A stretch of DNA of 63,368 bases, from NCBI GenBank assembly GCA_014190355.1, contig BJGH01000008.1, positions 1 to 63,368 of the forward strand, given 5' to 3'. Of the stretch, positions 9,281 through 17,590 are shown in pieces. The notes under the pieces are model-generated. The model was given only the letters and a program-made list of their open reading frames with translations, was not told the origin of the DNA and did no database searches. The stretch is from Alphaproteobacteria bacterium. GTDB lineage: Bacteria; Pseudomonadota; Alphaproteobacteria; Rickettsiales; UBA1997. Each line of letters opens with the position of its first letter. The stretch's first letter is position 1. Made by a program: the position numbers and the translations under genes.

Positions 9281-10567
9281 ATGGTGCAAAACAATGCTAA
9301 CAAAGAATTAAAACAAAGAATACTTTTTACAATTTTTATTTTGTTGATATATCGTTTTGGAACTTTTGTGCCAATTCCTGGTATAAATACTGAAGTTATA
9401 AAAAATATTTTTAACAGTGGAAGTGCTGATATGTTTGGCATGATAAATCTTTTTTCTGGTGGTGCGCTTGAAAGAATGAGTATATTTGCTCTAAATATAA
9501 TGCCTTATATCACTTCTTCTATTGTTATGCAATTAGTAACCTCGATGCACAAGGGTCTTGAGGCTTTAAAGAAAGAGGGTGAGTACGGTCGAGCAAAAAT
9601 TAATCAGTATACTCGCTACTTAACAATAATCTTGGCCTTTGTTCAGTCCTTTGGTGTTTACTACGCATTATCAGGTTCCCAAACAAGTGCTTTTGTTTCT
9701 GACTCACCGCTTTATATGTGGACAACTTCTGTTAGCTTGGTTGGTGGTACAGTAATGTTAATGTGGTTTGGAGAAAGAATAACTAGTTCAGGTATTGGAA
9801 ATGGAATTTCCTTGATAATTTTTGTTGGAATAGTTTCTTCATTGCCTTCAACAATTGTTCAAGTTTTTGATTTATCAAAAACAGGAGTTTATTCATTTGC
9901 AGTTGTTATCATTTTTTTTGTTTTATTTATCGGATTTTTAATGACTGTTTGCTTTGTAGAAAAGGTTCACAAAAAAGTAAAAATTCAATATCCAAATGCA
10001 TCGATGATGAAATCAGCTGGAATGTCAGATTCATCATTTTTGCCTTTAAAACTGAATATTTCGGGAGTTATTCCGCCAATATTCGCAAGTTCTATTTTGA
10101 TGTTCCCAGTTGCAATAATGCAATTTATTGGGAGCGAAAATGATTTAATTTCAACGGCACTAAGAAGGGGTGGAGCAATATACTTAATTGCCTTTGCCTC
10201 ATTAATTTTGTTTTTTTCTTATTTCTATTCTTCAATTGTTTTTAATACTGTAGATGTTGCTAACAATTTAAAGAAAAGTAATTGTTTTATACTTGGAATT
10301 AGGCCTGGTCAAGCAACTGCAGAATATCTTGATAAATTAGTTTCAAGACTTACAATGTTGGGAGCAATATACCTAATATTTGTTTGTATTGTGCCTGAAA
10401 TATTAGTTACAAATTATTCTATCCCTTTACAAATAGGAGGGACAGGAATATTAATTATGGTTAATGTGGTATTAGATTTGGTTAATCAAATTCAATCACA
10501 CTTATTTGCCAATAAATATGGCAATGCAAATAATATAAAAAAAAGGCGAATAAGAGTTAGGGTATGA
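9281..10567 (+). CDS. secY: Protein translocase subunit SecY
   Basis: 428 residues from the ATG at 9281, one base after rplO. A longer reading from 9242 would run back into rplO and is less likely. SecY is the channel of the SecYEG translocon in the inner membrane. Ten hydrophobic segments can be counted. Landmarks are the FGTFVPIPGI loop with the plug region after TM1, NIMPYITSSIVMQL in TM2, GNGISLIIFVGI in TM4-5, and SGVIPPIFASSILMFP. The C-terminal cytoplasmic loop GIRPGQATAEYL is conserved. The TGA stop overlaps the adk ATG (ATGA). Confidence 0.98.
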   Translation: MVQNNANKELKQRILFTIFILLIYRFGTFVPIPGINTEVIKNIFNSGSADMFGMINLFSGGALERMSIFALNIMPYITSSIVMQLVTSMHKGLEALKKEGEYGRAKINQYTRYLTIILAFVQSFGVYYALSGSQTSAFVSDSPLYMWTTSVSLVGGTVMLMWFGERITSSGIGNGISLIIFVGIVSSLPSTIVQVFDLSKTGVYSFAVVIIFFVLFIGFLMTVCFVEKVHKKVKIQYPNASMMKSAGMSDSSFLPLKLNISGVIPPIFASSILMFPVAIMQFIGSENDLISTALRRGGAIYLIAFASLILFFSYFYSSIVFNTVDVANNLKKSNCFILGIRPGQATAEYLDKLVSRLTMLGAIYLIFVCIVPEILVTNYSIPLQIGGTGILIMVNVVLDLVNQIQSHLFANKYGNANNIKKRRIRVRV

Positions 10568-11211
10568 ATGTAATTTTCATTGGAGCTCCAGGTTCGGGTA
10601 AAGGAACCCAATCTCAAATGCTTCAAAAGCATTTAGGAATTGTTGGAATATCAACTGGAGATGCATTACGAAGTGAGGTTGCAAATAAGAGTGAAATTGG
10701 AATATTAGCTAAATCCTATATGGATTCAGGGCAATTAGTACCTGATAATGTTGTAATTGACATTATCAAGAATATAATTGTTAAACCTAATTGTAACAAT
10801 GGTTTTATTTTAGATGGTTTCCCTCGCAATGTTAATCAAGCGTTGGAACTAGAAAAAATGTTGGGGTCACTTTCAAAAAAAATTAATAAAGTAGTTTTTT
10901 TTGAAGTTAGTGATGATATTTTAATAAAAAGAATATCGGGACGCTTTTCTTGTATGAATTGCGGAGCCGTTTATAATCATTACTTTAAACCTTTAAAAAA
11001 AGAGGGTTATTGTGATGAGTGTGGCAAAAATGAGTTTGAAAAAAGAGATGATGATAACGAACAAACGGTTAAAAAACGTTTAGAAGTTTATTATCAATCT
11101 AGTTTTCCACTCATTGAATTTTATAAAAAAAAGAACTTGCTTGTTAAGCTTGATGCTTTAAAAATAGCACCCCTAATTTTTGAGCATTTACTTTTAAGCT
11201 TGAATTCTTAG
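10564..11211 (+). CDS. adk: Adenylate kinase, zinc-LID type
   Basis: Catalyses ATP + AMP = 2 ADP in the cytoplasm. 215 residues, the long form. The P-loop GAPGSGKGTQ is at residues 7-16, the AMP-binding DGFPRN is near residue 84, and the LID carries a four-cysteine zinc site (CMNC and CDEC about 20 residues apart). A zinc LID is usual in Gram-positives and seen in part of the alphaproteobacteria. Overlap of 4 bases with secY suggests translational coupling. The secY-adk-rpsM order matches Rickettsia. Confidence 0.98.
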   Translation: MNVIFIGAPGSGKGTQSQMLQKHLGIVGISTGDALRSEVANKSEIGILAKSYMDSGQLVPDNVVIDIIKNIIVKPNCNNGFILDGFPRNVNQALELEKMLGSLSKKINKVVFFEVSDDILIKRISGRFSCMNCGAVYNHYFKPLKKEGYCDECGKNEFEKRDDDNEQTVKKRLEVYYQSSFPLIEFYKKKNLLVKLDALKIAPLIFEHLLLSLNS

Positions 11212-11230
11212 TAGTTTAATAACAATTAAA

Positions 11231-11237
11231 AAAGGAG
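11231..11237 (+). promoter_or_regulatory. Shine-Dalgarno site for the rpsM TTG start
   Basis: AAAGGAG placed 5 bases before a TTG codon that begins a perfect S13 N-terminus. It decides the start of rpsM, since no ATG or GTG is available at the right place. Confidence 0.85.
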
Positions 11238-11242
11238 TTACC

Positions 11243-11623
11243 TTGGCTAGAATCGCTGGTATCAACATTCCAAAGGAAAAACGATTTGTTATCGCTTTGA
11301 CTTATATATACGGAATTGGCAGAACCTCTGCAGAAAACATTTGTAAAAAATTAAAGATTGATGTAAAATTAAGAACTCATCAAATCTCGGAAGAAAAACT
11401 TGCGCAGGTAAGATCATTCTTAGAAAAGGAATATCCAGTTCTCGAAGGTGATTTGCGAAGAAAGATTTCTTCTAGTATCAAAAGATTGATTGATATTAGT
11501 TGTTATCGTGGAATTAGGCATGTTAAAAAATTGCCAGTTCGCGGACAAAGAACTCACACTAATGCCAGAACCCGAAAAGGTAAAGGTGTTGCAATTGCAA
11601 ACAAAAAGAAAGCCGTTAAATAG
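11243..11623 (+). CDS. rpsM: 30S ribosomal protein S13 (TTG start)
   Basis: 126 residues. S13 bridges to the 50S and contacts P-site tRNA. The protein starts MARIAGINIPKEKR, so the start codon is the TTG at 11243; no ATG fits. A good Shine-Dalgarno (AAAGGAG, 11231-11237) lies 5 bases upstream, one of the clearest in the window. The GIGRTSA helix-hairpin-helix and the C-terminal RGQRTHTNARTRKG are typical. Confidence 0.97.
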   Translation: MARIAGINIPKEKRFVIALTYIYGIGRTSAENICKKLKIDVKLRTHQISEEKLAQVRSFLEKEYPVLEGDLRRKISSSIKRLIDISCYRGIRHVKKLPVRGQRTHTNARTRKGKGVAIANKKKAVK

Positions 11624-11642
11624 AATTTAATTTATTAAAAAA

Positions 11643-12062
11643 ATGACAGAAACAAAAACTGATATAGCACAAAAAGAAAAAAAAGTTTCCAAAGGTGCAA
11701 GTAAAAAAAGAAAAAATATTGTAAATGGCATAATCCACGTTTATGCAAGTTTTAACAATACAATTATTAGTATTACTGATACTAATGGCAATGTTATTTG
11801 CTGGTCTTCTGCCGGAAAACATGGCTTCAAGGGTTCAAAAAAATCAACGCCATATGCAGCTCAAGTTGCAACACAATATGCAACAAATATTGCCAAAGAA
11901 TGTGGTTTGCAAAATGCAATTGTGGAAATAAGAGGTCCGGGTGCTGGAAGAGAAGCTTCGCTTCGAGCTATTCAGGCAAATGGTTTAAATATCACTATAA
12001 TTCGTGATATCACATACCTTCCTCATAATGGTTGTCGTCCCGCTAAAAGACGTCGTGTATAA
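11643..12062 (+). CDS. rpsK: 30S ribosomal protein S11
   Basis: 139 residues with a Lys-rich N-terminal stretch of about 25 residues before the S11 core. S11 forms the 30S platform. Core motifs: [47 protein letters not shown] and the C-terminal [14 protein letters not shown] 116-base AT-rich gap follows before rpoA. Confidence 0.98.
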   Translation: MTETKTDIAQKEKKVSKGASKKRKNIVNGIIHVYASFNNTIISITDTNGNVICWSSAGKHGFKGSKKSTPYAAQVATQYATNIAKECGLQNAIVEIRGPGAGREASLRAIQANGLNITIIRDITYLPHNGCRPAKRRRV

Positions 12063-12178
12063 TTGTAGTTATTTAGACTTGTAAATAATTAAAAATATCA
12101 TAAACTATTAGCTAGAAATAAAATTTATTATAAAGTAAATTTTAAAAAATTTTGAATTAAAATTAAAATAAAAAATAT

Positions 12179-13207
12179 ATGGCAATTCTTAAAGAAAGTT
12201 GGCACACTCTTACAAAACCATCTTCAATAACATTGAAAGATGGTTATGATAATGCTACTAAATCGGTTATTATCATGGAACCTTTTGCGCGAGGTTTTGG
12301 AAATACATTGGGTAACGCCTTGAGAAGGGTTTTATTATCTTCAATTAATGGTTTTGCGATTACTTCTGTAAAAATTGAAGGGGTTTCTCACGAGTATGGA
12401 ACTATTGAGGGGGTAAAAGAAGATGTTCTTGACATAATTATGAACCTTAAATCTTTGGCGATAGTTAAGAGCGATGGTAATCCTTTTACTATTAGACTAT
12501 CCTCAAATAAAAATGGTCCAGTTTATGCCGGTTCAATCGAATTGCCAGCTGGTGTTGAAATAATTAACCGTGATCTTCTAATATGCACCCTAGAAAAAGG
12601 AGCAAAAATTGAAATGCAAATGCATGTAGAGTGTGGAAAAGGCTATGTTGTTGCATCTCAAGATAAAAAAATCGATCGCCCAATCGGCAATATAATGGTT
12701 GATGCTATGTTTAGTCCTGTTAAAAGAGTATCTTATAGGGTTGAAAATGCTCGGGTAGGACAAATTACAGATTATGATAAATTGATAATTGAAATTGATA
12801 CCAATGGAACCGTAACCCCGCAAGATGCGCTTGGTGTTGCCGCAAAAATTTTACAAGAGCAATTACAAGTGTTTATTAATTTTGACGTTGCCGCAATAGA
12901 TGCACCTGTTCAGGTTATTTCAATTGATGAGCCAGAATTTAATAAGAATTTGCTTAAAACTATTGACGAGCTTGAGCTTTCAGTTCGTTCTTATAATTGC
13001 TTAAAAAATGAAAATATTATTTACGTTGGTGATTTGGTTAGTAAGTCTGAAGCTGAAATGCTTAAAACTGCAAATTTTGGAAGAAAGTCTTTAAATGAAC
13101 TTAAGGATAACCTTAAAATTATGGGATTAACTTTTGGCATGAAACTAACGAATTGGCCACCAAAAAATCTTGACGAATTATTAAAATTAAAAAATAAAGA
13201 ATTTTAA
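12179..13207 (+). CDS. rpoA: DNA-directed RNA polymerase subunit alpha
   Basis: 342 residues, normal. The N-terminal assembly domain (about 1-235) has FARGFGNTLGNALRRVLLSS and the C-terminal half of the dimer region. The alpha-CTD (about 260-325) keeps the Arg of RSYNCLKNENI, equivalent to E. coli R265 that reads UP elements, and FGRKSLNELK. It lies between rpsK and rplQ as usual. Confidence 0.99.
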   Translation: MAILKESWHTLTKPSSITLKDGYDNATKSVIIMEPFARGFGNTLGNALRRVLLSSINGFAITSVKIEGVSHEYGTIEGVKEDVLDIIMNLKSLAIVKSDGNPFTIRLSSNKNGPVYAGSIELPAGVEIINRDLLICTLEKGAKIEMQMHVECGKGYVVASQDKKIDRPIGNIMVDAMFSPVKRVSYRVENARVGQITDYDKLIIEIDTNGTVTPQDALGVAAKILQEQLQVFINFDVAAIDAPVQVISIDEPEFNKNLLKTIDELELSVRSYNCLKNENIIYVGDLVSKSEAEMLKTANFGRKSLNELKDNLKIMGLTFGMKLTNWPPKNLDELLKLKNKEF

Positions 13208-13256
13208 GATTAATTAAAAAATATATTAATTATTGAATTGACCTTACGGAGAAAAT

Positions 13257-13796
13257 ATGAAACATCAAATTAAAGGCAGAAAATTAAACAGAAATAGTGC
13301 TCATCGAAAAGCATTAATGCGTAATCTTTCGATTGCACTAATTAGTAATGAGAGAATCAAAACCACCTTGCCGAAAGCAAAAGAATTGAGACCATTTGTT
13401 GAAAAGATTCTTACCGTCGCTAAAGATGATAATTTAGCCAACAGAAGACTTGTAATTTCAATTCTTGGAAATCAAGAAATAACTGATAAATTGTTCAAAG
13501 ACATTGCTCCAAGAATTGCCAAGAGAAATGGTGGATATACTCGTATTTTGAAAAATGGTTTTAGAGTTGGTGATAAAGCTCCAATGGCAGTTATGGAATT
13601 GGTAGATAGAGTTGAAGTAATCGTTGAAAATAAAGATAATTTAGAACAAAAAAAATTAGAAAAGAAATCTTCAAAAAAAATAAAATCTGAGCAATCTTCA
13701 AAAGATTCTAAGGCTAAGGCTGAAGAAAATTCTGAAGTTAATTCTGAAGATAAAAAGGTTACCAAGAAAAAAGCTGAAAAAAAAGCTAATGAATAA
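13257..13796 (+). CDS. rplQ: 50S ribosomal protein L17 with charged C-terminal tail
   Basis: 179 residues; the normal L17 core ends near residue 120 (KLNRNSAHRKALMRNL at the start, RVGDKAPMAVMELVDR near residues 102-117). The remaining about 55 residues are Lys/Glu/Ser-rich low complexity (KKLEKKSSKKIKSE, KVTKKKAEKKANE). Such tails occur on alphaproteobacterial L17. A GGAG site precedes the ATG. rplS follows after 26 bases. Confidence 0.96.
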   Translation: MKHQIKGRKLNRNSAHRKALMRNLSIALISNERIKTTLPKAKELRPFVEKILTVAKDDNLANRRLVISILGNQEITDKLFKDIAPRIAKRNGGYTRILKNGFRVGDKAPMAVMELVDRVEVIVENKDNLEQKKLEKKSSKKIKSEQSSKDSKAKAEENSEVNSEDKKVTKKKAEKKANE

Positions 13797-13822
13797 AAAA
13801 TATAAAATAATATAAAAATTTT

Positions 13823-14215
13823 ATGAAAAAACTTAAAGAATTTGAAGAACAGCAAGAAAAAATTGCAAAAGAAAAAAATGTACAGTCGATTGCAAAGTTC
13901 AAGGTTGGTGATACTGTTAGTGTAAAATATCGAATTAATGAAGGAGGAAATATTCGTATTCAAGCATTCGTTGGAATTGTTATAGCTCGTTCAAAAAGCG
14001 AAAATAATTATCGAGCAAATTTTACTGTTAGAAAAATAAGTTCAGGTATTGGCGTTGAAAGAAAGTTCATTATTAATTCACCATTGCTTGCGGGTGTTGA
14101 AGTTTTGAAGCAGGGAGATATTAGAAGGGCAAAGCTTTACTTTCTTCGTAATCTTAATGGAAAAGCTTCGAGAATAAAAGAAAAGTTGGATTTTCTTGAT
14201 CAAAGTCAAGCATAG
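13823..14215 (+). CDS. rplS: 50S ribosomal protein L19
   Basis: 130 residues. L19 lies at the subunit interface (bridge B8 region). After a 22-residue helical N-terminus the core shows [17 protein letters not shown], the R..F.G.VIAR segment, [10 protein letters not shown] and the ending [20 protein letters not shown]. In most proteobacteria rplS follows rpsP-rimM-trmD; here it closes the alpha operon 26 bases after rplQ. Confidence 0.96.
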   Translation: MKKLKEFEEQQEKIAKEKNVQSIAKFKVGDTVSVKYRINEGGNIRIQAFVGIVIARSKSENNYRANFTVRKISSGIGVERKFIINSPLLAGVEVLKQGDIRRAKLYFLRNLNGKASRIKEKLDFLDQSQA

Positions 14216-14233
14216 TAATTTCATAAGAAAAAT

Positions 14234-14315
14234 TTATTTCAGTAAATAATTTGTTGAAACGCCACTAGTGCTATTGTTTCGAAACTTAAAGCTAGTTTGC
14301 TGAAATAATTTTTTT
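14234..14315 (+). terminator. Rho-independent terminator of the ribosomal cluster
   Basis: TTATTTCAGTAAA (14234-14246) pairs with TTTGCTGAAATAA (14296-14308) as a 13-bp stem with one G-U pair, followed by seven T (14309-14315). The flanking A- and T-tracts can extend the stem. The long apical part holds the palindromes CACTAGTG and GTTTCGAAAC, which may form their own small hairpin. It begins 18 bases after the rplS stop. Confidence 0.75.
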
Positions 14316-14589
14316 GTTTTATAGGAAGATTATTTTAAAAAAATAATAATCGAAAAATTTTTTTAGAATTTTTCACTAGTAACCTATCCTACCCTTAACC
14401 TTAGATTTAATGATTTTGTTCTAAAGAAAAAATAAACTTTCTTGATGGTTTTTTATAATGTTTAGTCGTTGATCTTGATTTCATGTCAAATTTGTTTTAG
14501 GTTTGATTAATAGCTTTGTAGGGTGATTGATGTCTTCGATAATTTTAATTTAAGGTATAAAAAACATTCATGAGAATAAATTCTGATTT

Positions 14590-14615
14590 ATTAAATTTAA
14601 GGCCTAAAATTTAAT
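14590..14615. repeat. 26-bp palindrome upstream of ankyrin gene
   Basis: Two 13-base arms pair with one mismatch around the centre GGCC (14601-14604). It is 61 bases before the ATG at 14677, so it could be an operator or a hairpin in a 5' leader. In AT-rich DNA short palindromes arise by chance, but this length is notable. Confidence 0.4.
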
Positions 14616-14676
14616 TTAGTAACTTTTATTATTTTTACAATTCCTTAAATTATAAATTGAAATAAAAACATTTGTT

Positions 14677-15744
14677 ATGATCGATCAAAATTCCGAAGAA
14701 CTAATTTCCTTGCTTAGTATTAAATCTCTTAGCATTGAAGAAAAAAATAATATTTTTGAGAGGGTTAAAATCTTATTAAATCAAAATACTAATATAAATC
14801 AAAAAGATGAATATGGTAAGAATGCTCTTCATTTAGCTGTTTTAAAAGATGATATAAGGTTAGTTAATCTTCTTATTGAGGCTGGAGTCGATATTAATTC
14901 TCAAGATATTTATTTGAATACCCCAATTTCTTTAGCAATAATTAACGGTCAAACCGAAATTATAAAAAAATTGATTAGAAATAATGCTCGACTAGATTAC
15001 AAAGATATATCTGGTAATAACTCCTTGCACATTGCTTTGAGATTTAATCCAAGCATAGATCCTGAACTAATAAGTTTTTTAATTGGGAAAAATCTTTCTT
15101 TAGGTGTCCACATTGAAGATTTTGATAACTATCTAAATTGTCAAAATATAATGGGTAAAACACCTCTTCATGTTGCTGCAGAATTTGATAATGGTGAGGC
15201 CATAGAATTACTACTTCATTCGGGTGCTAACAGTCAACTAGTAACTAAAGATCGCGAAAAAGCTTTACATTTAGCTGCTAAGAATTTTAATATCAAGGCC
15301 CTAATTGCCCTAAACCAAGAATTTATCAAGGGTGACAATATTTCTTATATTGAAGACTATAAAGATGCCTTGAGGCTAGTTAATTTTTATCGCCCCAGAC
15401 TATCAAGTAGTCCGGTTTGGAAGGATTATATAAATAGTTTACAAATTCTTCAAAGTGTTGTTAATAAATATACAGAACAGCAAAATAATAAAAAACAAAC
15501 ATCAACTACTAATCATTTGCCTTCAGAAGCTGAAGATTATAAAGGAATGCAGGAAAAAAAAATTCTTGGCGATAATAAAATTGCCAACATTGGTGATAAC
15601 GAATCTTTTTCTTCAACCAAATCTAGTCCAAGAGAATACTTTACTCCATTGGGATCTAAAGAAAATTCGCCATCAACATCTCCATTACCAATTTCAGGTG
15701 GAGCTAAACAGGCTAAAAAATTTGGATTTTGTAAAGTCCAATAA
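14677..15744 (+). CDS. Ankyrin repeat protein
   Basis: 355 residues, no signal peptide or membrane segment. Five ankyrin repeats can be placed: about residues 44-76 (GKNALHLAVLKDD), 77-109 (NTPISLAIINGQ), 111-147 (GNNSLHIALRFN), 156-188 (GKTPLHVAAEFDNGEAIELLLHSGA) and 190-220 (REKALHLAAKN). A Ser/Pro/Lys-rich C-terminal tail (about 265-355) follows. Ankyrin proteins mediate protein binding and in Rickettsiales are often secreted host-directed effectors; secretion is not shown here. It stands alone between two long gene-free stretches. Confidence 0.9.
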   Translation: MIDQNSEELISLLSIKSLSIEEKNNIFERVKILLNQNTNINQKDEYGKNALHLAVLKDDIRLVNLLIEAGVDINSQDIYLNTPISLAIINGQTEIIKKLIRNNARLDYKDISGNNSLHIALRFNPSIDPELISFLIGKNLSLGVHIEDFDNYLNCQNIMGKTPLHVAAEFDNGEAIELLLHSGANSQLVTKDREKALHLAAKNFNIKALIALNQEFIKGDNISYIEDYKDALRLVNFYRPRLSSSPVWKDYINSLQILQSVVNKYTEQQNNKKQTSTTNHLPSEAEDYKGMQEKKILGDNKIANIGDNESFSSTKSSPREYFTPLGSKENSPSTSPLPISGGAKQAKKFGFCKVQ

Positions 15745-16462
15745 TTCCAATTAAATACTACCATAAATGAAATAAATAAGTCTTGTGTTTGATTAGTTGT
15801 TTTTTATTTTTAAAATTTGGTAGTTTTAATTTAAGGATCTCTATTAAATTCAAATGATACCTAATTACCAATCCCATTTCATAATCCATTTAACTAAAAA
15901 TTATTTTAAATAATATCGTTTTTATTTGATTTTAATTGTAATCAATAATAGTTCTTAAGACATTTGATATTTTTTGACAAGTTGTTTAAGATTATTTAAT
16001 TTTTTTTAATTTTACTACCTTAAATCTTTAAGTTAAAAAAGATTTAAAAATTTAGAAAAATAAAATGAACTAGTAAAAAAAGAATTTTTAATGTTATTTT
16101 GATAAATACAGGTTAAGGTTTCTTAATTAGGCAGGTTTTACCAAGTTCCATTTTCAATGTTATCTATTTTAAAATAAGCAAATTATTTTTTGGTGAAAAG
16201 TATTAAATTTTTTGTAGAAATTAAAATAATTTTATTAAAAAATTAAAACCATAGAGCATTTAAATATTTTATTTTGACTTTAGATAATTAGACAATAAGC
16301 TGTTAATTTATAAATATTATTAATTGATATTTATTTGATGAACTTAGTAATTTTATGATTTAAGAAATTTCAAATAAAACCATAGTAACTAAAGTTTTAA
16401 TAATAAACGAAGTAATTTTTTTCTAATTTTTAAGGGTTTTTATTTTTTAATAAATAACAAGT
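15745..16462. other. 718-base AT-rich non-coding stretch
   Basis: No reading frame with a recognisable product, no tRNA or rRNA. It contains a small hairpin (16021-16029 with 16038-16046, TAAATCTTT/AAAGATTTA) without a T-run and one promoter-like box pair listed separately. It may hold decayed genes, but no homology can be seen. Confidence 0.55.
15974..16002 (+). promoter_or_regulatory. Possible sigma-70 promoter in intergenic DNA
   Basis: TTGACA (15974-15979), a 17-base spacer, then TAATTT (15997-16002). The -35 is a consensus match and the spacing ideal, but the -10 is weak and it lies about 460 bases before the next gene. In such AT-rich DNA chance matches are common. Confidence 0.25.
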
Positions 16463-16888
16463 ATGAATAAATTTTTTAAAAATATTAACTTAAAAATTCT
16501 TTACATTTCTTTTACCTTAACTTTTGTAATTTCTTGCTCAGCAAATTCTGAAAAGTACGGAAAAATTACTCTTCACACTACGGGTAATAGAGATACTTTT
16601 ATTTTTACGGTAAGTGAGGAATTTTTAGAAAATAATAGCTCGAGCTTAAAAAATGAAGTTAAGAATTTAGGAATAAAGATTAGTGTTGTCGAATATAATT
16701 TATTAAAAAAACTTCTTAAAGATAAGAAATTTTGCTATAATCAGAAAAATAATCAAGATTTTACGATTGTGTCACGTCAAGAAAAAATTTATGATATGAC
16801 TTTTTCTCATTTGATTGCAACTAGTTATAAGGCTCGACCATTAACGGCTCGATCTTATTTTGGGGAATGCAAATCAAGTAAGAATTAA
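16463..16888 (+). CDS. Small lipoprotein of unknown function
   Basis: 141 residues. The N-terminus is a lipoprotein signal: basic start, hydrophobic stretch 11-23, lipobox VISC with the lipidated Cys at 25. The mature part has no recognised domain; it contains a mixed alpha/beta pattern and two further cysteines (in KFCYNQ and the C-terminal FGECKSS) that could form a disulfide. I do not recognise the family. It stands alone with about 700 bases before and 315 after. Confidence 0.7.
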   Translation: MNKFFKNINLKILYISFTLTFVISCSANSEKYGKITLHTTGNRDTFIFTVSEEFLENNSSSLKNEVKNLGIKISVVEYNLLKKLLKDKKFCYNQKNNQDFTIVSRQEKIYDMTFSHLIATSYKARPLTARSYFGECKSSKN

Positions 16889-17203
16889 CAAAAAGCAATT
16901 CCAGATTCTCGTTTAAAAAAAATCTTAATTTTTGTTTGCTATTTTAATAATTAAAATGTTAACTATGTTGTTTGCAAATTGATTTAAATTAATTTTGTAT
17001 CCAATTGTCTTTAGGTACGTTAAACTTGAATTATTAATCGGATTAATTTTAATTTAAATTCATAGATTTAACAAATAAGAGATTGAAAAAATAACAAAAC
17101 ATAATTGAGGGTTTTTTTGAGGTATAGATTTTTTTTAAATTTTATATAAGAATTACAAAATAGCTTTGTTTAGACCTAAAAATTTAATAATAATTATAAT
17201 TTT
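16889..17203. other. 315-base AT-rich non-coding stretch
   Basis: Between the lipoprotein gene and the small membrane protein gene. No tRNA, no clear terminator and no coding frame were found; only short AT palindromes typical of the base composition. Confidence 0.5.
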
Positions 17204-17578
17204 ATGAATCAATATTCGCCGGTTAAAGTTGGAATGCTTCTTACCTCGACAACTTTTTCAATAATAATTTTAATGCTATTTTTTAATATTATTACTGTTG
17301 AAGAACTTTCATCAATCTTAAGGCTCGGACCAACCGAAACTAAAATTATTAAATCAATGCTTAACGAAACTCGTAATATTACAAACAATATTTTAAGAGT
17401 TTTGTCAGAAGTTATTGAGCACCTCTTTGGTTGGGCTGGACTTGATAATGTAAATCTTGAATTGATTAACATTGATTTACATGAAAACGCTAATAAAAAT
17501 AATAATTTTTCAGGTAACCCAAATCCATCTGATTGTCCAGCTGGTAATCCAGATTGTCCAAAGAGTTCTGGAAAATAA
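17204..17578 (+). CDS. Small membrane protein of unknown function
   Basis: 124 residues with one membrane segment at about residues 11-30, a helical middle (about 33-75, LRLGPTETKIIKSMLNETRN) and an Asn-rich, disordered C-terminus ending in two short repeats of the type NPxDCP. The two C-terminal cysteines could form a disulfide if this end is periplasmic. The family is not recognised. It lies 12 bases before the UbiB-family gene and probably shares its transcript. Confidence 0.65.
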   Translation: MNQYSPVKVGMLLTSTTFSIIILMLFFNIITVEELSSILRLGPTETKIIKSMLNETRNITNNILRVLSEVIEHLFGWAGLDNVNLELINIDLHENANKNNNFSGNPNPSDCPAGNPDCPKSSGK

Positions 17579-17590
17579 ATTTTTTAATGA

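Larger units (their letters stand above)
14216..14676. other. Non-coding stretch between rplS and ankyrin gene
   Basis: 461 bases. It holds the terminator described separately and, at 14590-14615, a near-perfect palindrome centred on GGCC about 60 bases before the ankyrin start. No tRNA-like cloverleaf and no small reading frame with a recognisable product was found. Confidence 0.6.

Noticed and set aside
13472-13963. 163-codon frame antisense to rplQ/rplS
   Set aside because: It is rich in Phe/Leu/Ser as expected from the reverse of Lys/Glu-rich coding DNA and overlaps two certain genes.
15745-17203. tRNA or other stable RNA genes in the AT-rich gaps
   Set aside because: No T-loop-like GTTCRANNC and no GC-rich cloverleaf stems were found; the same holds for other gaps.
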